64,000 bases of DNA from Szabonella alba (GCF_016765775.1 NZ_JAESVN010000005.1:264636-328635); one strand, 5' to 3'. Positions 26,738-37,089 are shown, counted from the first letter of the stretch. Numbers and translations are program-made. The notes: generated from the letters alone by a model not told the origin.

Positions 26738-26834
26738 CCGCCAGACAGAGCCACCCTGACGACGCGGCCGGATTGGACCTGTGGGCCCATTTTGTGCTAT
26801 CTTGCAATGGTTCCCGGTTCGCAGAGGCTTTCGG

Positions 26835-27329
26835 ATGCTGACCCTGCCTGAAATCACAAGGCGGGAGGTGACGCCCTATCTGGCGCTCAGGGCGCAGGTA
26901 TCGCTGCCCTTCGATGATCAGCTTCCGGCCATTCTGGACAGGCTGTTCGCGACGGTGGCCGAGCATGGGCTGACCATCTCGGGGCCGTTGTTTTTCAAGC
27001 ATGATCTGGTCGTGATGCCCGAGCTTGAAATGGAATTCGGCCTGCCGGTGGACAGGCTGATTGACCCGCGTGCTGCTGATATCGTGTCGGCGGAACTGCC
27101 TGCGGGCCGTTATGCAGAAATTACATGGTTCGGCCGCTATGACCCGCTGATTACCGTGAATGCGGTGCTGATCGGCTGGGCGGCGCATATGGGGCTGACC
27201 TTCGATTCATGGCCAGATGGCCGGGGCGAACGCTTTGGCTGTCGGCTGGAAATCTATCACAACAGCCCCGGGGAAGAGCCTGAGCCCGAAAAGTGGCAGA
27301 CGACTGTGGCGATCCGTCTGAAAGAGTGA
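26835..27329 (+). CDS. GyrI-like / AraC effector-binding domain protein
   Basis: A 164-residue stand-alone protein resembling the GyrI-like small-molecule-binding fold. The C-terminal block CRLEIYHNSPGEEPEPEKWQ followed by TTVAIRLK is the family's closing motif, with the Glu/Tyr pair that usually lines the ligand pocket. The middle segment ELPAGRYAEITWFGRYDPL is the equivalent of the Pxx(R/K)YA(V/T)xxxxG motif. No DNA-binding domain is attached. Ligand unknown. ATG chosen at the GCAGAGGC stretch; upstream is spacer. Confidence 0.8.
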   Translation: MLTLPEITRREVTPYLALRAQVSLPFDDQLPAILDRLFATVAEHGLTISGPLFFKHDLVVMPELEMEFGLPVDRLIDPRAADIVSAELPAGRYAEITWFGRYDPLITVNAVLIGWAAHMGLTFDSWPDGRGERFGCRLEIYHNSPGEEPEPEKWQTTVAIRLKE

Positions 27330-27359
27330 CGTGGCCTTTGAAGTCACCGCAAAGCACCA

Positions 27360-27386
27360 AAAAGGGCGCCCGAAGGCGCCCTTTTG
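27360..27386. terminator. Bidirectional intrinsic terminator between the GyrI-like gene and ilvC
   Basis: GGGCGCC-CGAA-GGCGCCC stem flanked by A5 on the left and T4 on the right, so it can stop transcription from both of the convergent genes. Confidence 0.85.
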
Positions 27387-27408
27387 ATTGTCACGATGCA
27401 GTCCCTAA

Positions 27409-28527
<1,119 letters not shown>

Positions 28528-28559
28528 TCATGCCCAATGATGAAGATTATGAAATAATC

Positions 28560-29018
28560 ATGCAGATAGACGATACCGACCGCCGCATCCTGCGCCATCT
28601 GCTGGCCGATCCGGACCTGTCCAATGCCGATCTGGCGGCGCGGGCGGGGGTGACCACGGCAACCTGCTGGCGGCGGCTGGACCGGCTGCGCGCGGGCGGC
28701 GTGATACGCGCGACGGTGGCCGAGATCGACTGGCGGCGGCTGGGATATGCGGTCGAGGTGTCGCTGCGCTTCAATCTCGACAAGACCAACCCCCGCGCCT
28801 TTGACGAATTTCTGGATGCCGCACGGCAGGTGCCCGAGGTGACGGGGATCGAGACCTTTCTGGGCCGGGTCGATCTGCGGCTGACGGTGATCGCGCGCGA
28901 CATGGCACATTATCAGGAAATCTATCGCAGGCGGATCCTGACCTTGCCGCATATCGCCGATATCGAGGCGTTGATGCTGGTGGCGACGATCAAGGATGAG
29001 GGGGCACTGCCGGTATGA
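28560..29018 (+). CDS. Lrp/AsnC-family transcriptional regulator (first of tandem pair)
   Basis: A 152-residue regulator: N-terminal winged helix-turn-helix (IDDTDRRILRHLLADPDLSN, then LAARAGVTTATCWRRLDRLRAGGVI) and a C-terminal RAM ligand-binding domain (VSLRFNLDKTNPRAF..VPEVTGIETFLGRVDLRLTVIARDMAHY). The chosen start gives the family-typical MQIDDTDRRIL; ATG codons at 28524 and 28530 would add 12 or 10 residues. The AT-rich gap to ilvC contains repeated TTTGCG/CGCAAA-type sequence that could be an operator. The stop overlaps the next gene by 4 bases. Confidence 0.88.
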   Translation: MQIDDTDRRILRHLLADPDLSNADLAARAGVTTATCWRRLDRLRAGGVIRATVAEIDWRRLGYAVEVSLRFNLDKTNPRAFDEFLDAARQVPEVTGIETFLGRVDLRLTVIARDMAHYQEIYRRRILTLPHIADIEALMLVATIKDEGALPV

Positions 29019-29473
29019 TCGACCTTGACGACATGGATCGCGCAATCCTGCGCAGGCTGGTGCAGGATGCCACAATCGGGGCAGGCGCGCTGGGGCGGGA
29101 ACTGGGTCTGGGCCAGCCCGCGACATGGCGGCGTATCCGGCGGCTGGAGGAGGCGGGGGTGATCCGGGGACGGCGTGTTGTCGTGGACCGCGCGGCACTG
29201 GGGTTCGGGGTGACGGTCTTTCTGGGCGTCAAGCTGGCAACCAAGGGACGGGTCAGTCTTGAGGATTTCGAGCGCGCCGTGACCGCCATTCCCGAAGTGC
29301 AGGTCGTGCAGCATGTGCTGGGACTGTTTGATTACCGTTTGCGCGTGGTCGCCCGCGATCTGGCGGATTTTGAACGCGTCCTGCGGCGGCGCATCATGAC
29401 GCTGCCCGGCGTGGGGCAGGTGGAGGCCAATGTGCTGTTGTCCGAGGAGGGGCGGCCGGGTCCGACAGGCTGA
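29015..29473 (+). CDS. Lrp/AsnC-family transcriptional regulator (second of tandem pair)
   Basis: A 152-residue homologue of its neighbour, with HTH (LDDMDRAILRRLVQDATIGAG, then LGRELGLGQPATWRRIRRLEEAGVI) and RAM domain (VFLGVKLATKGRVSLEDFERAV..QVVQHVLGLFDYRLRVVARDLADFE). ATGA overlap indicates tight co-translation with the first, so the two may form hetero-oligomers. Siroheme decarboxylases also come as tandem AsnC-like pairs, but nothing in the context (ilvC, an aminotransferase) points to heme, so regulators are preferred. Confidence 0.88.
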   Translation: MIDLDDMDRAILRRLVQDATIGAGALGRELGLGQPATWRRIRRLEEAGVIRGRRVVVDRAALGFGVTVFLGVKLATKGRVSLEDFERAVTAIPEVQVVQHVLGLFDYRLRVVARDLADFERVLRRRIMTLPGVGQVEANVLLSEEGRPGPTG

Positions 29474-29557
29474 CCGCGTAGGGCGTGGGGCGATTCGCGC
29501 TGGCCCTGACCGGCAGGGGCGCGTTAGGTAAGGGGCCCAAGCAAAGGAGATCCCGCC

Positions 29558-30694
29558 ATGACGCATCTGCCGCATTCCCATATCGACCCCGATGGGTTGC
29601 AGGAATTCTCGGTCGTTTTCACGGATCGGTCGCTGAACCACATGTCGGCACGGTTCCAGAAGGCGATGCGCGAGATCTCGGACGGCCTGCGGGAGGTTTA
29701 CGGCGCGGTGGCGGTGGCGGTGGTGCCGGGCGGCGGAACCTATGCGATGGAATCAGTCGCGCGGCAGTTCGGGCGCGGTGAAAAGGTGCTGGTGCTGCGC
29801 AATGGCTGGTTTTCCTTCCGCTGGAGCCAGATTTTCGAGGCGGGCGGTTTTGCAGCGGCTGTCGAGGTCGTTATGGCGCGCCAGACCGGCAATGACGCCC
29901 GCGCGCCCTATGCGCCGCCCCCGGTGGAGGAGGTCGTGGCGCGGATCCGCGAGACCCGCCCCGCCGCGGTTTTCGCGCCACATGTCGAGACCAGTTCGGG
30001 GATCATCCTGCCCGATGAGTATATCCGTGCCATGGCCGATGCGGCGCATGAAGTGGGCGCGCTGATGGTGCTGGACTGCATCGCCTCGGGCTGTGTCTGG
30101 GTGGATATGGCGTCGTCCGGCGTCGATGTGCTGATCTCGGCACCGCAGAAGGGCTGGTCGGCCTCCCCCTCGGCGGGGCTGGTGATGCTGTCGGAGCGGG
30201 CGGCGGCGCGGCTGGACGGGACCACATCAGACAGTTTCGCACTGGATCTGAAGAAATGGCGCGCGATCATGGCAGCCTATGAAGGGGGCGGCCATGCCTA
30301 TCATGCCACGATGCCCACCGATGCGCTGATCGGGTTCCGCGATGCGATGGCCGAAACCCGCGAAATGGGGTTTGAGGCCGCGCGGGAGGCACAATGGGAA
30401 CTGGGGCTGGGCGTGCGGGCGATGCTGGCCGCGCGCGGGGTCCGGTCGGTCGCGGCTGAGGGGTTCGGCGCGCCGGGGGTTGTCGTCAGCTATACCGAGG
30501 ATCCGGCGGTGCAGAACGGCGCGCGTTTTCGCGAACAGGGCTTGCAGATCGCGGCGGGTGTGCCCTTGCAGGTCGGCGAGGGGGAGGCGTTCCGGACCTT
30601 CCGCCTTGGTCTCTTTGGTCTGGACAAGCTGCGCGATGTGCCGGGCACGATGGCCCGGCTGGAACGCGCGCTTGAGGCGGTTGGGCGGATCTGA
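29558..30694 (+). CDS. Class V aminotransferase
   Basis: A PLP enzyme of 378 residues related to alanine-glyoxylate/serine aminotransferases. The glycine-rich cofactor loop is VVPGGGTYAMESVARQF, the PLP aspartate lies in LMVLDCIASG, and the Schiff-base lysine in SAPQKGWSASPSAGLV. Further conserved parts are PHVETSSGIILPDEYI and the C-terminal FRLGLFGLDKL. An AGGAG ribosome-binding site precedes ATG. It lies 84 bases after the Lrp pair and may be their target. The substrate is not evident; serine or alanine with glyoxylate is the family norm. Confidence 0.88.
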   Translation: MTHLPHSHIDPDGLQEFSVVFTDRSLNHMSARFQKAMREISDGLREVYGAVAVAVVPGGGTYAMESVARQFGRGEKVLVLRNGWFSFRWSQIFEAGGFAAAVEVVMARQTGNDARAPYAPPPVEEVVARIRETRPAAVFAPHVETSSGIILPDEYIRAMADAAHEVGALMVLDCIASGCVWVDMASSGVDVLISAPQKGWSASPSAGLVMLSERAAARLDGTTSDSFALDLKKWRAIMAAYEGGGHAYHATMPTDALIGFRDAMAETREMGFEAAREAQWELGLGVRAMLAARGVRSVAAEGFGAPGVVVSYTEDPAVQNGARFREQGLQIAAGVPLQVGEGEAFRTFRLGLFGLDKLRDVPGTMARLERALEAVGRI

Positions 30695-30708
30695 CCTGCC
30701 GGAACGGG

Positions 30709-31920
30709 TCAGGGTGTAACGCGGGTGGCGGTCAGGGCGATGTCGAGGGTGACGGCAAAGCCCACCGTGGCCTCGTCGCCATAGCTGGCCCCGATGCCGA
30801 AATCGCGGCGGTCCAGCACGGCGCTGCCGGTCATGCGGGCCTGATCCCCGTCAATCGCCAGCGTGAAGGGCAGGCGCAGCGGGTGAGTGATGCCGCGCAG
30901 GGTCAGCGTGCCCTCGGCAACGTAGCCCGTGCCATCGGGGGCAATCGCGGCCTCGAAAACCGCGTCGGAATGGGCGGCGGTATCGAGGAAATCCGCGCCT
31001 TGGGCTTGTGTGGTCACCGACCCCAGACGCAGGCTGGTCATGTCGATGCGCACGCGGGTCTGGCCGGTGGGCGGGGTCGCGCGGTCGTCGAAGCGGATCT
31101 CGGCCTGCCAGGTTTCGAACTGGCCCGAGACGGGGGCGCCCAGTTGCTGAACCGTCAGGCCCAGCGTTCCCTCGGCCACCTGCCAGTTGCCGCCGTTTTC
31201 GATGGCGGTCTGGGCCGTGGTGGGCGCAGATCCCGAAGGCTGGCCCTGCCCCGTCCCAAGCCACAGCGCAAGCCCGCCGCCCGCGATAAAGATCACGAGG
31301 GCGGTCAGCGCGGCGGCCCGCGGTTTCACGGTGGCCTGCGCCCCGTCGGTCGGGGCGGCAAGGCCCGAGACCATGCGTCGCAGGGTTGCATCACGGTCGA
31401 TCAGATGGTGTTTCAGGGCGCCTGCGACATGCAGGATCACCGAGGCGGCCAGCAATTTGGTAAAGACCCCGTGCAGGGCCGCCGCGCCATGGGCGATGGT
31501 TTCCGAGGTGGGCACGAAGGGCAGGCCCTGTCCGAACGGCCAGAGGATCGGCGCAAAGGCGGTGGTCGCCGCGTGATGCACCCAGCCGGTCAGCGGCACG
31601 GCGAGCAGCGCGATATAAAGCATCCAGTGGACCGCCCCCGCAACGAAGGTCTCAAACCGCCGCTCGGGATGCAACGGCTGCGGATGCGGCTGGGTCAGCG
31701 CCCAGAGGATGCGGGCAAGGCCGGTAAAGAAGGCCGCGATCCCCAGCGTCTTGTGCAGCGAAAAAAGCTGCGCTTTGCGCAGCAACTGGTCGGATGTGTC
31801 ATAGGGCAGGTCATTGGCGATGACACCCAGCGGCAGGGCAATCAGGATCAGCCCGGCGGTCAGCCAGTGAAGCACGCGCGCGATGCGGCCATAGCTGCGG
31901 GTCGTGTTGGCAAGGGACAT
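30709..31920 (-). CDS. Cytochrome b561 - YceI fusion protein
   Basis: A 403-residue two-domain protein. Residues 1-180 are a di-heme cytochrome b561 with four membrane helices and paired histidines (ARVLHWLTAG, LFSLHKTLG, AVHWMLYIALL, AALHGVFTKLLAASVILHVAGALKHH). A further helix (about 205-225, AALTALVIFIAGGGLALWLG) leads to a periplasmic YceI lipocalin-like domain (about 240-403) that typically binds polyisoprenoid quinones (RIDMTSLRLG..GADFLDTAAHSDAVFEA, GTLTLRGITHPLRLPFTL, DRRDFGIGA). The fusion suggests electron transfer between a bound quinone-like ligand and the b hemes. Start chosen at MSLANTTRSYGRIARVLHW; the frame stays open far upstream by chance. Confidence 0.88.
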   Translation of the reverse strand: MSLANTTRSYGRIARVLHWLTAGLILIALPLGVIANDLPYDTSDQLLRKAQLFSLHKTLGIAAFFTGLARILWALTQPHPQPLHPERRFETFVAGAVHWMLYIALLAVPLTGWVHHAATTAFAPILWPFGQGLPFVPTSETIAHGAAALHGVFTKLLAASVILHVAGALKHHLIDRDATLRRMVSGLAAPTDGAQATVKPRAAALTALVIFIAGGGLALWLGTGQGQPSGSAPTTAQTAIENGGNWQVAEGTLGLTVQQLGAPVSGQFETWQAEIRFDDRATPPTGQTRVRIDMTSLRLGSVTTQAQGADFLDTAAHSDAVFEAAIAPDGTGYVAEGTLTLRGITHPLRLPFTLAIDGDQARMTGSAVLDRRDFGIGASYGDEATVGFAVTLDIALTATRVTP

Positions 31921-32037
31921 GATCGGACTCCGGTAACTGTCGCGGCGCAGATTAGAGGCGATGCTGCACCTGCGAAAGTCCGGCCCTGCACAGGCCCTGT
32001 GCAAAGCGGCCACTCCCTGCAGACGGGGCTTGAGAGA

Positions 32038-32066
32038 TTGCGCGCAGGCAGGCGCTGGGCTATTCC
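32038..32066 (+). promoter_or_regulatory. Candidate fabD promoter
   Basis: TTGCGC and TATTCC are separated by 17 bases, 49 bases before the fabD start. The match to consensus is moderate and the call rests on spacing and position only. Confidence 0.35.
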
Positions 32067-32114
32067 CGGTCAGGACGCAGGGACAGCGGCGCCAGGGCGC
32101 GCAGTGGAGGACAG

Positions 32115-33047
32115 ATGACGCGGGCATTCGTATTTCCGGGGCAGGGCGCCCAGACCATCGGCATGGGGCGGGCGCTGGCCGAGAGCTATCCGGCGGCGCG
32201 GGCGGTCTTTGACGAGGTGGACGAGGCTTTGGGCGAAAAGCTGTCGGCGCTGATCTGGGAAGGCGATATTGCCGAACTGACATTGACGCAGAATGCCCAG
32301 CCCGCGCTGATGGCAACCTCGATCGCGGCCCTGCGGGCGCTGGAAGCGGAAGGTATGCCGCTGGAGGGCACGGCGGATTTCGTGGCTGGTCACAGCCTTG
32401 GCGAATATTCGGCGCTTTGCGCGGCGGGATCCATCGGTCTTGCCGATACCGCGCGCCTGCTGCGCATCCGGGGGGCCGCGATGCAGGAGGCTGTGCCGGT
32501 CGGCGTCGGGGCGATGGCGGCCCTGCTGGGGCTGGATTTCGCCACGGCGACCGAAGTGGCGGCCGAGGCGGCCGAGGGCGAGGTCTGTCAGGCGGCCAAT
32601 GACAATGATCCGGCGCAGGTGGTGGTGTCGGGCCATCGCGGCGCAGTGGAGCGTGCGGTGGAGATCGCCAAGGCACGCGGCGCGAAACGGGCGCTGCTGC
32701 TGCCGGTCTCGGCCCCGTTCCATTGTGTGTTGATGGAGCCTGCGGCGGCGGTAATGGGCGATGCGCTGGCAGGCGTGGTCATTTCAGCCCCGGATGTGCC
32801 GGTAGTGGTGAATGTCCGCGCCGAGGCGGTGACCGAGCCAGACCGGATCCGGGCGCTGCTGGTGGCGCAGGTGACGGGCGTGGTGCGTTGGCGCGAATCT
32901 GTCGAATGGATGGCCGGGGCCGGGGTCACCGAGTTCTGGGAAATCGGTGCGGGCAAGGCGCTGTCGGGCATGATCCGTCGCATCGCGAAAGAGACCACGA
33001 CCCGGAATATCGGCACGCCCGAGGACATTGCTGCCCTGCGCGGCTGA
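32115..33047 (+). CDS. fabD: Malonyl-CoA:ACP transacylase
   Basis: Loads malonyl units onto acyl carrier protein for type II fatty acid synthesis. 310 residues. The N-terminal FPGQGAQTIGMG, the nucleophilic serine in AGHSLGEYSAL, the arginine that binds the malonyl carboxylate in RLLRIRGAAMQEA, and the catalytic histidine in SAPFHCVLM are all present. GGAGG precedes the ATG by about 6 bases. First of a fabD, fabG, acpP, fabF series. Confidence 0.97.
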   Translation: MTRAFVFPGQGAQTIGMGRALAESYPAARAVFDEVDEALGEKLSALIWEGDIAELTLTQNAQPALMATSIAALRALEAEGMPLEGTADFVAGHSLGEYSALCAAGSIGLADTARLLRIRGAAMQEAVPVGVGAMAALLGLDFATATEVAAEAAEGEVCQAANDNDPAQVVVSGHRGAVERAVEIAKARGAKRALLLPVSAPFHCVLMEPAAAVMGDALAGVVISAPDVPVVVNVRAEAVTEPDRIRALLVAQVTGVVRWRESVEWMAGAGVTEFWEIGAGKALSGMIRRIAKETTTRNIGTPEDIAALRG

Positions 33048-33171
33048 TCCCTGCGGGAGCTCTGTGTCATGGGCCGGTGCGGTCGCGCCGGATGAAACCG
33101 GGCCGCAGGCCTGATCACGCAATTCCCGGCGGTGTTTCTGCGTCGGGGCGGAACTGCAAAAGGAGTGAGGC

Positions 33172-33909
33172 ATGTTCGATCTGACGGGAAAGACGGCGCT
33201 TGTCACGGGCGCCTCGGGCGGGATCGGCGCCGATGTGGCGCGGGCCTTGCATGGTGCGGGCGCGGTGGTCGGCCTGTCGGGGACACGGGTCGAGCCGCTG
33301 GAGGCGCTGGCGGCAGAGCTTGGCGGGCAGGCGCATGTGCTGCCCTGCAACCTGTCGGATGCCGCAGCCGTCGAGGCCCTGCCCAAGGCGGCCATTACCG
33401 CAATGGGATCGGTCGATATTCTGGTGAACAATGCCGGGATCACCCGTGACAACCTGTTCATGCGGATGTCGGATGAGGAATGGCAATCGGTTCTGGATGT
33501 GAACCTGACCTCGACCTTCCGGCTGTGTCGGGGTGTGCTGCGGGGCATGATGAAGGCGCGTTGGGGGCGGATCGTCAATGTCTCGTCGATCGTGGGATCG
33601 ACGGGCAATCCCGGGCAGGGGAATTACGCGGCCTCGAAGGCCGGTATGGTTGGCATGTCCAAAAGCCTTGCCGCCGAAGTGGCCAGCCGGGGAATCACCG
33701 TTAACTGCGTGGCGCCGGGGTTCATTGCGACGGCAATGACCGACAAGCTGAACGATGAACAGAAGGGGCGCATCCTGACCCAGATCCCGGCGGGGCGTAT
33801 GGGCGATGCGGCCGAGATTGCGGCGGCAGTGCTGTACCTTGCCAGTCCCGAGGCGGGCTATGTCACCGGGGCAACGCTGCATGTGAATGGCGGCATGGCC
33901 ATGATCTGA
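33172..33909 (+). CDS. fabG: 3-oxoacyl-ACP reductase
   Basis: NADPH-dependent short-chain dehydrogenase of 245 residues that reduces beta-ketoacyl-ACP. It has TGASGGIG (cofactor loop), NNAGITRDNL, and the Ser-Tyr-Lys triad in VSSIVGSTGNPGQGNYAASK. The C-terminal TGATLHVNGGMAM is the usual FabG ending. A strong AGGAGTGAGG precedes the ATG. It is 124 bases after fabD. Confidence 0.97.
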   Translation: MFDLTGKTALVTGASGGIGADVARALHGAGAVVGLSGTRVEPLEALAAELGGQAHVLPCNLSDAAAVEALPKAAITAMGSVDILVNNAGITRDNLFMRMSDEEWQSVLDVNLTSTFRLCRGVLRGMMKARWGRIVNVSSIVGSTGNPGQGNYAASKAGMVGMSKSLAAEVASRGITVNCVAPGFIATAMTDKLNDEQKGRILTQIPAGRMGDAAEIAAAVLYLASPEAGYVTGATLHVNGGMAMI

Positions 33910-34042
33910 CCGGGCTTTCCGCCGCTTGCGCCGCGCGCACGGCGGGAGCATGGCAGGGGCCAGGGCGGGGGATGTCCTGCCGGTTGATCGTCGGCGGAGC
34001 GGATTGCCCGGAACGGGCAATCAGAAGAAGACGGGAAAGCGT

Positions 34043-34071
34043 TTGCCTTGGCTGGCGGCGCTTGCTATAGG
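34043..34071 (+). promoter_or_regulatory. Promoter of acpP
   Basis: TTGCCT and TATAGG lie 17 bases apart in the 294-base gap after fabG, giving a 5' leader of about 125 bases for acpP. A separate strong promoter fits the very high demand for acyl carrier protein. Confidence 0.6.
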
Positions 34072-34203
34072 CCCGACGAAGACGCCGGGCGGAAAGCTGC
34101 GGCCCTGACGCGATCCGATCCGTTCAAGGACGGTCGCACAACCGCCCCCCGGGGCAAGGGACACCAAGGCGGGGCCGTCTGCCCCCAACTGCGAGGAAGA
34201 GAC

Positions 34204-34437
34204 ATGAGCGACATCGCCGACCGCGTGAAGAAGATCGTCGTCGAACATCTGGGCGTCGAGGAAGACAAGGTGACCGAGAGCGCCTCGTTCATCGACGATC
34301 TCGGCGCGGACAGCCTTGACACGGTCGAACTGGTCATGGCTTTCGAGGAAGAATTCGGCATCGAGATCCCGGATGACGCTGCCGAAACGATCCAGACCTT
34401 CGGCGATGCGGTGAAATTCATCTCGGCTGCCGTCTGA
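34204..34437 (+). CDS. acpP: Acyl carrier protein
   Basis: 77-residue acidic four-helix carrier of fatty acyl chains. The 4'-phosphopantetheine attachment serine is in [13 protein letters not shown], around residue 37. Starts [18 protein letters not shown] and ends [12 protein letters not shown], both standard. GAGGAAGAGAC precedes the ATG. Confidence 0.98.
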   Translation: MSDIADRVKKIVVEHLGVEEDKVTESASFIDDLGADSLDTVELVMAFEEEFGIEIPDDAAETIQTFGDAVKFISAAV

Positions 34438-34461
34438 TCACGGTTGCTGCCGATACGATTA

Positions 34462-34489
34462 CAAGGGCGCCCCACGGGGCGCCTTTTTC
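34462..34489 (+). terminator. Intrinsic terminator after acpP
   Basis: AAGGGCGCCCC-AC-GGGGCGCCTT stem followed by a T-tract. It separates acpP from fabF, which must then have its own promoter or depend on read-through. Confidence 0.88.
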
Positions 34490-34648
34490 ATTTAGCCTGT
34501 AGCCCCTGCCGAGTTTCTGCCGACCGTTTCCGGAAGGGGGATTGCCGCGCAGCCCGCGCCGGATTGTTGCGCGCGCAGACGGGGCCGTGTATCAGGCTGG
34601 GCGAGGATGGGTCCCTTCGCGCGGGCCCGGGCTGCAGAAGGATTTGCC

Positions 34649-35911
34649 ATGCGTCGCGTCGTAATCACCGGACTTGGAATGGTCACGCCTCTTGCCTCGG
34701 GTGTGGAGGCGACATGGGAACGGCTGATTGCGGGGCAATCCGGGGCGGGGCCGATTACCCGTTTCGACCCGTCGGGGGTGGTGACACAATATGCTTGCGA
34801 GATCCCTTATGGTGATGGCAGCGACGGCAGCTTCAACCCGGATGACTGGATGGAGCCGAAGGACCGCCGCAAGGTCGATGATTTCATTCTTTACGGCATG
34901 GCAGCCGCGCAGCAGGCCGTGGCGGATTCGGGCTGGAAACCGGCCACCGAGGACGAGAAATGCCGCACCGGCGTCATGATCGGATCGGGCATCGGCGGGC
35001 TGACCTCGATTGCCGAAACGGCGGTCCTCATCAAGGAAAAGGGGGCCAAGCGTGTCTCGCCTTTCTTTATTCCCGGTGCTCTGATCAATCTGGTCTCGGG
35101 GCAGGTCTCGATCCGGTTCGGGTTCAAGGGGCCTAACCATGCGGTGGTGACCGCCTGTTCCACCGGTGCCCATGCCATCGGTGACGCGGCACGGCTGATC
35201 GCGTTCGACGATGCCGATGTGATGGTTGCGGGCGGGGCGGAAAGCCCGATCTCGGAAATCGGGATTGCGGGCTTCAATGCCTGCAAGGCGCTGTCCACCA
35301 AGCGCGCGGATGATCCCACCAAGGCCAGCCGGCCCTATGACGCCGACCGCGACGGTTTCGTGATGGGCGAGGGCGCGGGCGTGGTCGTGCTGGAGGAATA
35401 CGAGCATGCCAAGGCACGCGGCGCGAAGATCTATGCCGAGGTGCTGGGTTACGGTCTGTCCGGCGATGCCTATCACATCACGGCCCCGTCAGAAGATGGC
35501 GATGGCGGATACCGTTCCATGCAGATGGCGCTGAAGCGGGCCGGGCTGGAGCCGTCGCAGATTGATTATATCAATGCGCATGGCACCTCGACCATGGCCG
35601 ACACGATTGAGCTTGGCGCGGTCGAGCGGCTGTTGGGCGAAGCGGCTGAGACGGCCACGATGTCCTCGACCAAGTCGTCCATCGGGCATCTGCTGGGGGC
35701 TGCGGGCGCGGTCGAGGCGATCTTCTGCGTTCTGGCAATCCGCGATCAGGTTGCCCCGCCGACGATCAATCTGGACAATCCGGCGGTGGCGCCGAAGCTG
35801 GATCTGGCGCCGAACAAGGCGGTGAAGCGCCGGATCGACGTGGCCTTGTCGAATTCCTTCGGCTTTGGCGGCACCAATGCCAGCCTGATCCTCGGGCGGG
35901 TGACGGACTGA
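34649..35911 (+). CDS. fabF: 3-oxoacyl-ACP synthase II
   Basis: Condensing enzyme that elongates acyl-ACP with malonyl-ACP; 420 residues. The thiolase-fold Cys-His-His triad is visible in VTACSTGAHAIG, INAHGTSTMADT and SSIGHLLGAAGAVE. The end FGFGGTNASLILGR is typical. ATG chosen at MRRVVITGLGMVTP with GAAGGA upstream; an earlier in-frame ATG would add 14 residues unlike the family. The stop shares one base with the mltG start. Confidence 0.97.
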   Translation: MRRVVITGLGMVTPLASGVEATWERLIAGQSGAGPITRFDPSGVVTQYACEIPYGDGSDGSFNPDDWMEPKDRRKVDDFILYGMAAAQQAVADSGWKPATEDEKCRTGVMIGSGIGGLTSIAETAVLIKEKGAKRVSPFFIPGALINLVSGQVSIRFGFKGPNHAVVTACSTGAHAIGDAARLIAFDDADVMVAGGAESPISEIGIAGFNACKALSTKRADDPTKASRPYDADRDGFVMGEGAGVVVLEEYEHAKARGAKIYAEVLGYGLSGDAYHITAPSEDGDGGYRSMQMALKRAGLEPSQIDYINAHGTSTMADTIELGAVERLLGEAAETATMSSTKSSIGHLLGAAGAVEAIFCVLAIRDQVAPPTINLDNPAVAPKLDLAPNKAVKRRIDVALSNSFGFGGTNASLILGRVTD

Positions 35912-37089
35912 TGTGGCGCGCCATCGCCTCTAACGCGCTGACGCTGATCATCGTGATTCTGGTCGTGGTCTCGGGGCTGCTGGCCTGGGGGCGGCAGCAG
36001 TTCACAGCGCCGGGACCGCTGGCGGATGCGGCCTGTGTTCGGGTGGAGCGGGGCAGTTCGCTGAGCGCGGTCAGTCGGACGCTGGAAGGGCAGGGCGTGA
36101 TTACGGATGCGCGCATCTTCCGGATCGGCGCAGATTATTCCGACAAGGCGGCGGGTCTGAAGTTCGGCAGCTATCTGGTGCCGCCCGGGGCCTCGATGGT
36201 GCAGGTGCTGGATATCGTGACGGCGGGCGGACAATCGACCTGCGGCCGCGAGGTGAATTTCCGCATCGGGGTCACGCGGACGGATGTGATCCTGCGCGAG
36301 CTTGACCCGACAACAAGCCGCTATGTCGAGGTCGTGGCCTTCGATCCTTTCGCCGAGGCCGTGCCGCAGGATTATGTCGATGCGGCAAGCGACAGCGACC
36401 TGCGTTATCGGGTGACGCTGGCCGAGGGTGTGACCAGCTGGCAGGTGGTTGAAAGCCTGAAACGCGCCGATTTCCTTGAAGGCGAGATCGCGGAAAACCC
36501 GCCTGAGGGCAGCCTTGCGCCGGACAGCTATGACTCGTCCCGCGGCATGGAGCGTGCTGCGCTGATTGCCCAGATGCAGCAGCGTCAGGACAGAATTCTG
36601 GCCGATCTCTGGGCGTCACGGCAGGACGGGCTGCCCTATGCCAACCCCGGCGAGGCGCTGATCATGGCCTCGATCGTGGAAAAGGAAACCGGTATGCCCG
36701 AGGAACGCGGGCAGGTGGCGAGTGTCTTTGTCAACCGGCTGCGGCAAGGCATGAAACTGCAGACGGACCCGACGGTGATCTATGGTGTGACCCAAGGCGA
36801 AGGCGTGCTGGGCCGGGGACTGCGGCAATCGGAATTGCGGCGCGAAACGCCATGGAACACCTATGTCATCGACGGTCTGCCGCCGACGCCGATTGCCAAT
36901 CCGGGCCGGTTGAGCATCGAGGCGACACTGAACCCCGATGAAACGCCCTATATCTTCTTCGTGGCCGATGGCACGGGGGGGCATGCCTTTGCCGTAACGC
37001 TGTCCGAGCATAACGAGAATGTCGCCCGCTGGCGGCAGATCGAGGCACAGCGCGGCGAGGATGGAGTGACAGGCGTTCAGGGGGATTGA
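35911..37089 (+). CDS. mltG: Endolytic murein transglycosylase MltG
   Basis: Inner-membrane enzyme that cuts nascent glycan strands and so sets their length. 392 residues: one N-terminal membrane helix (about 5-28, IASNALTLIIVILVVVSGLLAW), a LysM-like segment, and the YceG catalytic domain with the glutamate in ASIVEKETGMPEERG (about residue 257), NRLRQGMKLQTDPTVIYG and NTYVIDGLPPTPIANPG. TGATG overlap couples it to fabF. In Rhodobacterales this gene commonly borders the GTA cluster, as here. Confidence 0.95.
   Translation: MWRAIASNALTLIIVILVVVSGLLAWGRQQFTAPGPLADAACVRVERGSSLSAVSRTLEGQGVITDARIFRIGADYSDKAAGLKFGSYLVPPGASMVQVLDIVTAGGQSTCGREVNFRIGVTRTDVILRELDPTTSRYVEVVAFDPFAEAVPQDYVDAASDSDLRYRVTLAEGVTSWQVVESLKRADFLEGEIAENPPEGSLAPDSYDSSRGMERAALIAQMQQRQDRILADLWASRQDGLPYANPGEALIMASIVEKETGMPEERGQVASVFVNRLRQGMKLQTDPTVIYGVTQGEGVLGRGLRQSELRRETPWNTYVIDGLPPTPIANPGRLSIEATLNPDETPYIFFVADGTGGHAFAVTLSEHNENVARWRQIEAQRGEDGVTGVQGD

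Noticed and set aside
28560..29473. Tandem AsnC-like genes as siroheme decarboxylase subunits (AhbA/B or NirDL type)
   Set aside because: No heme or nitrite reductase genes are nearby, and the context of ilvC and an aminotransferase fits amino-acid-responsive regulators.
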